Assembly (NCBI GenBank): GCA_004335835.1
Contig: RWJK01000995.1
Span: forward strand, 1-64,000
DNA: 64,000 nucleotides
Source: Scenedesmus sp. ARA3
Taxonomy: Eukaryota; Chlorophyta; Chlorophyceae; Sphaeropleales; Scenedesmaceae
Direction of reading: 5' to 3'
Part shown: one piece after another, positions 53,297 to 62,863 of the stretch
Position numbering within the stretch: the stretch's first letter is position 1
How the letters are laid out: each line of letters opens with the position of its first letter
The notes under the pieces: model-generated
Seen by the model: the letters and a program-made list of their open reading frames with translations, nothing else
Told to the model about the DNA's origin: nothing
Databases searched by the model: none
Position numbers and translations under genes: made by a program

Positions 53297-54921
53297 CTAC
53301 TGCTGCTGCTGCTGCTTGCATTCACCATGGCCATCATCGGCTGAGCATTCACACCCACAACCTGCTGTTGTGGCCTGAGATGGCTCTTCACCAGCCTTAA
53401 GCGCCTCTAGCGCCTCCAGCGCGCCCATGCCATCATGCGCAGCAGCAAAGCCATCCAGCCCTGAAGCCGCCAGCCGCGCCGCCTTGGACCACAGCGCCTT
53501 AAACCGCCGCACATTATACTCCGCCTCCCGCACAGGGTCCTCGTTCAGCGGGAAGGTGTCAAAGTACACGTGGCCGTCATAACCGCTGCGCTGCATCCAT
53601 CGCACCACCTCCAGTGCAGCTACAGGGTTTACACTCCCAAACGCCAGCCCATCTTCCGCGCCCAGCCGCACATGCGCGTCATTCAGCTGCAGCCCAAACA
53701 GCTTGCCTGCAGCGCCCACCATCGCCACACTCTGCGCGGGGTTCTCGCCAGCCAGCAGCAGGTGCCCCATGTCCAGGGTTAGGCCGAAGTTCGGCCGGCT
53801 GACTTGCTGCGCCAGCAGCAGCGCCGCGCCCGTGCTAGGCACGATGGCAAAGCGTGATGAGGCGTCAGTGGGCTTGAACTCCAGGGAGACGCGGATGCCT
53901 GGGGGGCAGGCGTCAGCCAGCGCCTGGAATGCCTCCACGGTGTGCTGCCAGGCAGCAAGGTAGTCCACCTGGCAGGGAGGTGGGCGGGCAGCCGGTGTGA
54001 TTGACAAGTCAAGGCGGTGGGTTTGGGGCAGTGGACACATGTGCATGTCTAATAAGGCTGCAGCCGCAGCATTGCGTAACTCATGCGGCGCAAGCGTCAT
54101 TCGAAGGACCAGTTTGCGACCTTTGCAGTGCTCATGTGCGCTCGCTCATGTGCTAGCATGTGAGCTTGAAGGTGCCTCTGCTTGGCCCCGCCTCGTGCTG
54201 GTCCAGCTGACACAGCACTGCCTGAGGCGCTGTGGGCGCCGTGAAATGAACCAGATGGTATTTTTTGAAACACATTCAATAATACTCAACATGTTATGTT
54301 GCAAAAAGATTTGGTTTTTCCGTAAATGACATTTCAATAATATTTGTTTCTGCTGGCTGCTTAGTCCTCTGCCTTGAGCCTGCCAGGCACAACCAGCTGG
54401 CTTGGCCATGCAGCAGGTGGCATCAACACAGCCAGCTCCGCTGCGCTGCCAGCTCCCCAGCCTCAACAAAACAAGCGTTGCATCCTGGTTCCCACCTGGA
54501 AGTGGCTGTCATAGCCATCACAGCCTCGGCATGCAGCACATGTGCCATGGCATAGCACCGCCAGCTCCGCAGCATCACCAGCGCCTCAGGTTCAACACCA
54601 CACACACACCCTCCTCAACTGGAAGCTCCGTAGATACAACAAAAGCAAGCAGTTGTCTTTCTGTTGTCAACATAAGCATTGCCTGCTCACCTGGAAGTGG
54701 TAGTCATAGCCGTCGTAGGGCAACCACACAATGAGCTCAGGTGCGCCCAGCCGCGCCGCCCAGCCGCAGCCAGCCACCGCCAGCTCAACAGCAGCCTGCC
54801 GCAGGCCTGCAGCCGGGTTGCTGAACGCGCCCAGCCTGAACTCAGCGGGGAAGCGGATGCATACGGCGCCTGCCTGCAGGCCTGCTTCTTGCAGGGCTTG
54901 GAGCACCTGGTGGGGGCCAGC

Positions 54922-54956
<35 letters not shown>

Positions 54957-57727
54957 GTTGGTGACGGGTTGAGAAGTCACCGCTTTGAAAGCACCCTGTT
55001 GGACAGAGCAGGCGCAGACAGCACAACTGTAGATGGCTCATGCACGCAAGAAAACACTCATTGCGCAACCCCTGCTGTTGATGGGTAACATGATGATGAT
55101 GATTGCGCAACCCCTGCTTCAAAGATGTACTGCTGCCCGAGCTTCGACTTCTGCCTGTCACAGCGCTCACCGCACGACCCCGAAACAGGCTGTGTGTCAA
55201 CAGCTGTTGCTGGCTGCCGCATGCGCACCTGCTCCGTGGTGAGCCCCTCGCTGTGCTGCGGGTAGTTCAGGTCCACCAGGGACAGCCCCCGCACCCTGCC
55301 CTGCCGCTGGATCCAGCCCAGCACATCATCGCCGCCATCAGCAGCAGCCGCCAGGTCACGCCGGGCCCTCATGCTGTTGAGGCGGCTCGCAAACTTGTAG
55401 GGGCAGGTGGCAGGTGGCAGTGCTGCGCGGGTGTGGCCACATTGCTTCCTTGTGCTGGGCTCCGCAGCTGCCGTCACAGGTTGCTGCTCGCCAGCCTCAC
55501 CCTGCTGCTGCTGCTGCTGCTGCAGTGTGCTGCCGCCATGCAGTGCCAGCAGCGCCTCCACCTCAGCGCGGCTGGGCAGGCTGGGCACAGCACCCAATCT
55601 TGACACTGCCAGCGCACCGGCAGCAGCAGCCAGCCTCAGGCAGGCCTGCAGGGGCTGCCCCTCCACTAGGCCCACTGCAAAGCCAGCCCGGAAGGCGTCA
55701 CCTGGCAGGCATAACATGCGGCAGCAGAAACAGCAGCAGCAGGGAAGGCAGCATCAACACCAGTCATCGCAGTCGCAGAGACAGCAAGGCAGAGAAGACA
55801 GCAGCAGCCACAGCAGCAGCAGCACTGTCGAACAAACAGACTTGAACAGAGCCACACCAAATCCCTCGCGCATGGCACACTGACGGGGGCTTGCACAAAG
55901 GGTGATGTTGACCCGACCACTTGCATGGCTGTCGGTGCATGACTCTGCCTCCATCGTGCGCGGTGCGTGGCAGGCCAGATGAACAGCATACGTGCATATC
56001 TTCAACCACCATACGCACTGCACATGCAGCCTCACGGCAGCAGTTTGGTGCGCGCAGCCGCCTTGCTGCCGCGCAACATGCAGCTGGCAGTGCGTAACAG
56101 CAGCAGCAGCAGCAGCAGCTGCTGCAGCACCCCACCTGCTGCTGTGGCGTCCACAACCGCGCCGCCCGGCACAGGCAGCGCCTCCTGCCGTGTGACGCTG
56201 CCGTCTGCAGCCACCAGCAGCGCCCCCCGCTCCGCTTGTGTGACCAGCACGTTGCTGACACCGCGCTTAATGAGGCTCATGGCGGCCGCCACCACCTGTG
56301 TAGCAGTGAGGCATGCAGCGCAGCAGTGAGGCGACCGTCACTGTGACAGTGAGTGCTGACACCGCGCTTGACGGCTCTGCGCGGCAGCCACCACCTGCAC
56401 AGGCAGCATCAAGCGCAGCAGTGAGGCCTGCGCTGACATGCCCTTTCCCCTGATTTGAAAATGTCACCTCCACAAGGCTGCTGCTGCTGCTGCTGCTGCA
56501 GTTGTTGATAGTTTCTGCTGCTACCGCTGCGGCTACTGCTGCTGCTGCCATTGGCACCTGCTCCTGTGTGTCTGTGGGCATGCCAGTCAGCGCCTGCAGC
56601 TCAGGCTGGTTGGGTGCCAGGTAGGACAGAAGCGGCAGCAGCGCAGCAGGCAGCGGGCGCTCCTCGCCCCCAACGTCCTGCACAGCACGATGCAAGGCAT
56701 TGTGTTTGGTAGGTGGTCAAGTGCATAGTGCAGCAGCAGCAGGTGGACACCAATGCATGCAAATTGGAGCGGCATGGAGAGGCAGGCAGCAGCACCCACA
56801 GCTGTGTGGCAGGCGGCAGCAGGTGCCATGCGGCGAGCCAACGCAGAAGTGGCACAGCAGCACAGCAGCCGTGACAGGTGCCAAAGAGGTGCCCTGCACT
56901 GCGGCTGGCCTGCAGCGCAACATGGTCCAGCAACACAGCATCTACAACACTGCTGTGCTGGCAGCGCCCCGAATACATCAAACTGTGGGTCTGTAAGATT
57001 CATTTTTTACACTCTGCCGCTGCTCCAGCTGCAGTTGGTTTCCCTGCCCTTCACCTGTATGACCAGCACGCCGACAGCTGCAGCAGCTGCCGCCACCGCC
57101 ATGTTGACGTGCTCGGGTACCTCCCGCTGCAGCAGCACCACGGCTGCACCATGCAGCAGCTGTGACACCGGCTCACCCTGGCCACGCCAGCAGCAGCAGC
57201 AGCAGCAGCAGCAGTATTCAACCGCTGAGACAGGCATGGGCTGATTCTACCACTTAGTAGGGCTGCGCTGCTTCAAGCAACTGCGGCCTGCCAAATGACA
57301 TATTCAGGCACTAAATCTCCCGCCAGAGTACTCAGCAGCACTCTACAGGGTAGAGTCTGGGCATTGAGGCCAATCGCCAGCAATCTGCGGCTTGCCCTTG
57401 CACAGTCTGACACACCCCAGCCACACCCTCACCTCTCGCCAGCCACTGTTGGCTCCCCCCAGCACCACACTAGAGGCGGTGCCGTCAGGCTCCAGCAGCA
57501 CCAGGCCCTGGCCTGAGGGCAGCAAAGGCAGCACGCCGCAGCCTGATATGTCTACGCCAGCAGCCGCCAGCTCGCGCTGCAGTGTGGCTGCGTGGCTGTC
57601 GTTGCCAAACTTACACACGAAGCGTGTGTGAGGCTGCGGGGTGAGGGGCGAGCCACGTGCAAGGCGCGCGGCTGCGACGGCTTGGTTGGCACCCTGGGGA
57701 CGCAAAACAGCGCAGCACCAGCAGCAG

Positions 57728-57768
<41 letters not shown>

Positions 57769-58104
57769 AAAGAGTAATGTGTGCATGTGTGGAGGAGCGT
57801 GTGGGGGAAGCAGCCTGCATCCAGACATAATTAGCCTGCACACAGGCTGAGACGCAGGCTGCTGCCATGCGGCTGCACTGCTGCAGCAACGCATGGCCAC
57901 AGCGATGGGAGTTTATGCAGCAACACAGCCTGCTGGTTGTGCATGGCTGCAGCGGCTGTGTATGTGTTAAGCCCACCTTGCCGCCCACGGCTGTAGCTGC
58001 GCTGGGGCTGGCCGCGATGGTTGTCTCGCCAGGCCCGGGCAGCCGGTGCACGTGCACGATGATGTCCATGTTGACCGAGCCCACAACCAGGATGGTACGC
58101 GCAG

Positions 58105-58145
<41 letters not shown>

Positions 58146-58162
58146 TCACTGCTGGCGACCAG
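53297..58162 (-). CDS. Fused PfkB-family sugar kinase and xylose-isomerase-like TIM-barrel sugar isomerase (5' exon unresolved)
   Basis: Exons: 58162-57977, 57693-57433, 57177-57055, 56677-56468, 56295-56136, 55701-55229, 54906-54691, 53968-53297 (TAG); all phases agree, 766 residues visible. The start codon is in an unidentified exon upstream of the 58162 acceptor. The kinase part is ribokinase-like: ILVVGSVNMDIIVHVHRLPG, GGKGANQAVAAARL, KFGNDSHAATLQRELAAAGV, VVLLQREVPEHVNMA, APNQPELQALTGM, and DATAAGDAFRAGFAVGL holding the catalytic Asp and anion hole. After a Gln/Ala linker the isomerase follows: YKFASRLNSM, VRGLSLVDLNYPQHSEGLT, LIVWLPYDGYDYHFQVDYLA, VSLEFKPTDASSRFAIVPST, FGLTLDMGHLLLAGENPAQS, LQLNDAHV, YFDTFPLNEDPVREAEYNV, with Glu/Asp/His metal-ligand candidates of the AP_endonuc_2 fold. 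Exon 55701-55229 crosses the junction, so the fusion is not an assembly artefact. Inferred role: aldose-ketose isomerisation plus phosphorylation; substrate unknown. Confidence 0.88.
54492..54520 (-). repeat. Copy of the DGYDYHFQ exon edge
   Basis: CACCTGGAAGTGGCTGTCAT at 54493 repeats the donor edge of the exon ending at 54691 (CACCTGGAAGTGGTAGTCAT). It lies in the next intron. Confidence 0.8.
56353..56398 (-). repeat. Copy of the acceptor edge of the kinase exon starting at 56295
   Basis: GCTGACACCGCGCTT..ATG-like..GCCACCACCTG at about 56354-56396 repeats about 56250-56297. It sits in the intron just upstream of the exon it copies. Confidence 0.75.
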
Positions 58163-58517
58163 CTGGGCAGTGAGGGCCAACCAGCTGCAGGCAGAGCAAC
58201 AGCGGCATGTCTGGTGCGGTGACTGATGTAAAACAGCACCCAAGATCCAGCAATTGGAATCTTTGTGAGCTATTCAAGGAGGTCCGCTTTGCAAGTTCAA
58301 GGTGGTTGACATGTACACGCGCTTTGGCTGTCGAGCGATGTGGGCTAAGCGGCAACGGCAACCCATGTATGCGCAGATTGTGTTGATGGAGGCTGTTGTG
58401 CAAGGACCTGCATGCAGTTCGTGCATCACACTCACCACATGCACAGCAGCATGCTGTATCTCACGCCACTTGTGACCTGTGCGTGGCTGCTGCTACTGCT
58501 GCTACTGCTGCTGCTGG

Positions 58518-58556
<39 letters not shown>

Positions 58557-59003
58557 ACTGTACAGCACTACACCGTGCTCTGGTCTGCTGGTCAGTGATG
58601 CCCATTGCGTCTTAATTCGTACAGGGCATCAAACTGTGGCAAGACAGAACTGCCACGTTCAGTCAAAGACACGCAACGTTTGCCAGCTGCTGTGCAAGCA
58701 CTCGCCTGCTGCCTGCTCGTCAGTAGGCCGTAAAATACGCCACATCACGTGAAAGTTTTAAAACTTAAACTGCAAGTAGGACGCATTTTGGAACCAAGAT
58801 CAGATGGTGATTTGTACTGCCAGCCCGAAACCCTGATTGTCATATCCGTCCTGCACGTAACCTCCAAGCTCCTGTTGTCCAAAGGCCCAAAGGTAAACGC
58901 TGAAGCTTGCCGATCACGCTTGTGTTGTGGTAACTCATACCAGCGCTGCTTGTTGGGCTTGTTTTAACTTGCTCTGCTGCTGATCTGTCCTGAGTAGTTC
59001 AAA
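58163..59003. promoter_or_regulatory. Divergent 5' region between kinase-isomerase and aldolase genes
   Basis: About 840 bp separate the first recognised kinase-isomerase exon (minus) from the aldolase ATG (plus). It should contain the missing first kinase-isomerase exon and the promoters of both genes, so the two may be co-regulated. A CTG tract lies at about 58511-58555. No specific element is claimed. Confidence 0.5.
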
Positions 59004-61068
59004 ATGTTCCGAGCTGCCATTAGAAAGACAGTAGCGAAACATGGACGCTTAGTTTGCAATACCAGCCGTCAAAACAGAATTTCTGCCCTGCGCCGGTCTG
59101 GCAGGGCTGCATTCACAGCAAAAGCAGCAGCAGGCAATGAAGGCAGCAGCAGCGGCAACAGCGGCAGCAGGGGCGCAGCCTCGTATGGCATCTTCGTCAT
59201 CAGCGCATCGCCAGTGTGTGCTGAGGCTGTGGCTGTGTCTGGCCCGGACTGGCTGTGCCTGGATGCACAGCACGGAGCGGTGCGCGGAGCAGCTGGTCAA
59301 GCAGCTGCCAGGGCCTGCAGCACTGCCAGTGCAGGACAGCACAGTAGTGCCAACACAGCATGTTGCAGCGGCTTTGCACAAGCAGCAGTGCACACGTGCA
59401 ACCATCTGTGGTCAGCAGCATGCACGTGAATTTATGTGATCATAAGCATGCAGTGCCGCAAAGGAGGGTAACGCGGTCTTCAATGCACACACCCAGTTTC
59501 AGTGCTGCGCTGCTGTGCGCCCCTTCCCCCTGCAGGTGGGCTATGAGACGCTCAACGCCATGCTGGGCTGCACATCCGCCTACCCAGCCAAGCGCATCGT
59601 GCGCGTGGGTGGCCCCAATGACAGGTGTGGTTACAAAGAGTAACACTTTTTTGACAGCAGGGGGAGTTGCAACAGCCCCTGCAGCACATGCGTGGCAGCA
59701 TGTGTCGCGCATGCAGAAGGTTTGTTGACAATGCTGAATGAGGGCGTGTGCTTTTCCGCCTGCCCCTGCAGGTATGGCATCCAGCAGGCGCTGGACCTCG
59801 GTGCAGACGGCGTGATGGTGCCTCTGGTCAACAGCAAGGAGGACGCGCAGCAGGTGCGCCGGGCTGCAGCACTGCACTGGCAGCGGCAGCACTGCTGCAG
59901 CATAACACAAGCAATGGCAGCGGCAGTGCATGTCAGGAGGGCTGCCTGCGGTAATAGGTGCTGCCCCCGAAGCTGCGGCCTCGCTCGAGCCCGAGGCAGC
60001 TGCTAGCCAGCACTGCTTCTCCGCAGCAGTCAGGCAGGTAGCACGGTACCGCAGCATCACCACAGCTCGAGGTGTGCTGTTGTGCTGCTTTCTTGTGCAG
60101 GCGGTCAGCTACTGCCTCTTCCCTCCAGACGGGCAGCGTTCAGTGGCCTACCCTGTCAGGTGCTGAGGAGCCTAGCAATGGCCAGCCACAGACACAGGCA
60201 ACAGACTACCAAATACTGAGCAGCCACTCATGCTGCATGCACCCACGCAGCACTAAACTGCAGGGATCAGCAGCCAGCAAGCCGCGTGGTTGCAGCGGGC
60301 CATGCATGTGCCGGCTCTGCAGCAGCTTCTTTCAGTGTCGGACGCGTGTGCCCCGGCAGCTGCCTGGCAACATGCTGTGCAACCAGCAGCGCACGGCAGC
60401 AGTACGTTAGCACCTGTGCTGCTGCTCACAATTCGTGCATGTGTATATCGCGTGCCGCCGCCACTGTTGCTGCTGCTGCTGCTGCTACTGCTGCTGCAGG
60501 GCAGTGTACCGCAAGGGTGTGGGCGTGCCGGCGCTGGCTCAGTACCTGCGGGAGGCCAACAGGGAGGTGGGGGTGTGGCTGCAGGTGGGGCGGGCAGTGT
60601 TGGGAGCGGGGCAACAGCAGGGGCTGTTGTGCCGTGCCTTGGAGCAATACCTGCCTCCCAGATGCCACTGTTTCAGCCCATGCTGCTGCCAGGCATTCCT
60701 ACTGCTGCCAAGCACTCCTGCTGCTGCCGGGCGCTGCTGCTGCAGGTTGAAACGCGCGCCTGCTTTGAGGCGCTGGACGAGGTGCTGTCAGTGCCAGGCG
60801 TCACATGCGCCTTCCTGGGTGAGATTATTGAGCAGACCAGCTGCAGCCGATAGCACAGCTGCGCCATGCATGGCATAGCACTGTAAATGTGTGTAAGTGG
60901 CTGCACAGGCAGTTTAGCATGGCACGCAACGGCCAGCAGCACGACGCGCAGGAGGTTGCCTGACGCCTGCTGCCTGCAAAGTGCAGTGCAGCACACACGT
61001 AGCTGGTGCACAGAGCCTGTGATTTGCACGCTTTTGCTGTGGCCGAGCGTGCATCGATGCTGATGTGG

Positions 61069-61100
<32 letters not shown>

Positions 61101-61723
61101 AGGGCCCTCCGACATGGGCTTCAGCTACGGCCTGCACACCAAGACCAACTACGACCTGCCAGCCATGCTCACCAGCCCAGAGCTGGACAACGTGTACAGC
61201 ACTGTGGTGGAGGTGAGGCGGGGTGTCAAGGGTGCGGTAAAATGTGCCACTTGCAAGATAGCTGATCTTCCAGTGGGGTTGGCAGTGCTGGCTACGGGCA
61301 ATGCTTACACGGCGCTTCCAAGAGCCATGTGCAGGGCTGCGTTGTGCGTGGCCGGGGGAGTTGCTACTGCGGATGTACTGGATGCGCTGCCGTGTGTTCT
61401 GATGATGCTAGATCCCTGTGCCTGTGCTAGTTCAAACCTGTTGCATGTTTGCACCGCTGTATACAGCGGTTGTACAACAGCGAAACATGAGCACACACAC
61501 GTAACGCAGGACAGGTCATCCTGCTCGCCCTGCTGTTACTCTGCCGCCGTCTGCCCCGCAGGCCTGCAACAAGCACGGCGTCGCGCCGGGTGTGTTCTGT
61601 CTGGGCGAGGCGCGGGCCGCGCAGCTGGCGGCGCAGGGCTACAAGTACGTGGCGTACAACACTGACCTGGGCGTGATCATGAACTACAGTGCAAGCACAT
61701 TGGCGAAGCTCAGACGCACCTGA
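59004..61723 (+). CDS. HpcH/HpaI-family class II aldolase, organelle-targeted
   Basis: The family cleaves 2-oxo-3-deoxy-type hydroxy acids to pyruvate plus an aldehyde using a divalent metal. Eight exons close exactly: 59004-59279, 59536-59624, 59772-59853, 60101-60159, 60500-60584, 60746-60818, 61103-61212, 61562-61723 (TGA); 311 residues. The first ~55 residues are basic and Ser/Ala/Gly-rich (MFRAAIRKTVAKHGRLVCNT), suiting a mitochondrial or plastid presequence. Catalytic features: LCLDAQHGAV (catalytic His), IVRVGGPND (Arg), LDLGADGVMVPLVNS, LQVETRACFEALDEVL (metal-binding Glu), FLGPSDMGFSYG (metal-binding Asp), YKYVAYNTDLGVI. The length after the presequence matches bacterial enzymes of about 255 residues. 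It is divergent from the kinase-isomerase gene. The substrate cannot be read from sequence; HpaI and 2-keto-3-deoxy-L-rhamnonate aldolase are the named relatives. Confidence 0.94.
61070..61102 (+). repeat. (CTG)n tract ending at the aldolase exon-7 acceptor
   Basis: About 10 CTG units run directly into CAG|GGCCC. The shorter CTG tract at about 60470-60499 does the same at exon 5. Confidence 0.9.
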
Positions 61724-62167
61724 AGCTTTGCAATGAGCCTGCTGCAGCCCGGCTGCGGCGCGGCAGTTGCTGCTGGCTTCGGCAACTGCCACTTCAGCAG
61801 CTTCAGCTGGCCGAGCTCGGAGGACGGTGAAGCATGGCGATGAGCCGGTTGCTGGTGCCGTGCAGTCGCTACCATAGCGCAAGTTGCAAAAGCTAGCAAA
61901 TGAGGGCTCCTGGCAGAGCCGTACAGCCACCAGCATGCACATTGCTGGCTGCGTTGGCATCATGTTGTGCATATATGTTGTACATGACTAGTGTTACATC
62001 TTTGCTGGCAGCCGCTGACCAGGCTGGTGCCAGCAGGGTGCCCGCAGCACATGCCGGTGCACTGTGTGCTGGCAGCGGCCAGTGCCTATCATGGAAAGGC
62101 CGTGTGCCCTTGTCGCCAGCAGTGCTGGGAAATCCGTTGCTATGGTTGCAAAAGGTCCTGCATCACT

Positions 62168-62240
62168 GTGCATTGTGTGCTGAAGCACACATGCATTGCG
62201 TGCTGAAGCACACATGCATTGCGTGCTGAAGCACACACAG
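62168..62240. repeat. 22-bp tandem repeat x3
   Basis: GCATTGYGTGCTGAAGCACA plus CA occurs three times in tandem. Each unit contains the palindrome TGTGCTGAAGCACA or a close variant. Confidence 0.9.
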
Positions 62241-62267
62241 AATGCTGCTCAGCAGTGCTGACTTGGA

Positions 62268-62272
62268 TGTAA
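62268..62272 (+). promoter_or_regulatory. Candidate polyadenylation signal TGTAA of the aldolase gene
   Basis: Lies 545 bp past the stop codon, just after the 22-bp repeat. Confidence 0.5.
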
Positions 62273-62863
62273 CCAAGGATTTGGCAGAACATGGGGCTTG
62301 ATCCTGCTCTTGCTGCAGTCCAAGGATATGAGACACCATGATCTATTTGAACTGTCACGTGCGTCAATGGTCAACGCGGCGCACTGTGCAGAGATGTGGC
62401 CAACCAACCATTGTAGCTGGTGCGATGCAGACTCTTTATGGCTTGAGGTTTGATCAAACGGCAGCATCCATGGTAACATGCATATGATGATGGAACTCAA
62501 GTGACGATCCATGCCCTCATAAAGGGAAGTATGAAGGAATACTTGCTGAGCACCGTTTGCGAATGGCTGGGCACCTTGCGGTGTTGAACTCCTCCTTGCC
62601 AAGGATCTGGGATCCTTTCAAACCGCAGTGCTGCATGTACATGCCAGATGTGCCACTGCCACCTCGTCCAGAAACACACCAGGCCTCAGCACAGCACAGC
62701 AATTCAACCGCTGGATGAGTCATCCAGCGCCGACCGACAGCTGCAGCAGCAAGGCTCGTACAACACACCACGCTGTGTGACATGTGCGCAGTCACCCGTT
62801 GCACCCGGCAGCACATCAGTGCGCTCACAAAAGTACATGTACACTGCAAACTCCCTGTCAACA

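Larger units (their letters stand above)
61724..62863. other. Intergenic: aldolase 3' UTR and 3' flank of the sushi-like gene
   Basis: Aldolase stop codon to the convergent sushi-like gene end. TGTAA at 62268-62272 is a candidate aldolase poly(A) signal. No conserved frame was seen. Confidence 0.45.

Noticed and set aside
58163..58243. Start of the kinase-isomerase at 58243
   Set aside because: The codon there is TTG, and no ATG lies in the exon. A phase-0 acceptor at 58162 indicates an upstream first exon instead.
53297..61723. Bacterial contamination for the sugar-catabolism genes
   Set aside because: Both genes have many phase-consistent GT-AG introns, Ala/Gln/Ser linkers and the same triplet tracts as neighbouring algal genes.
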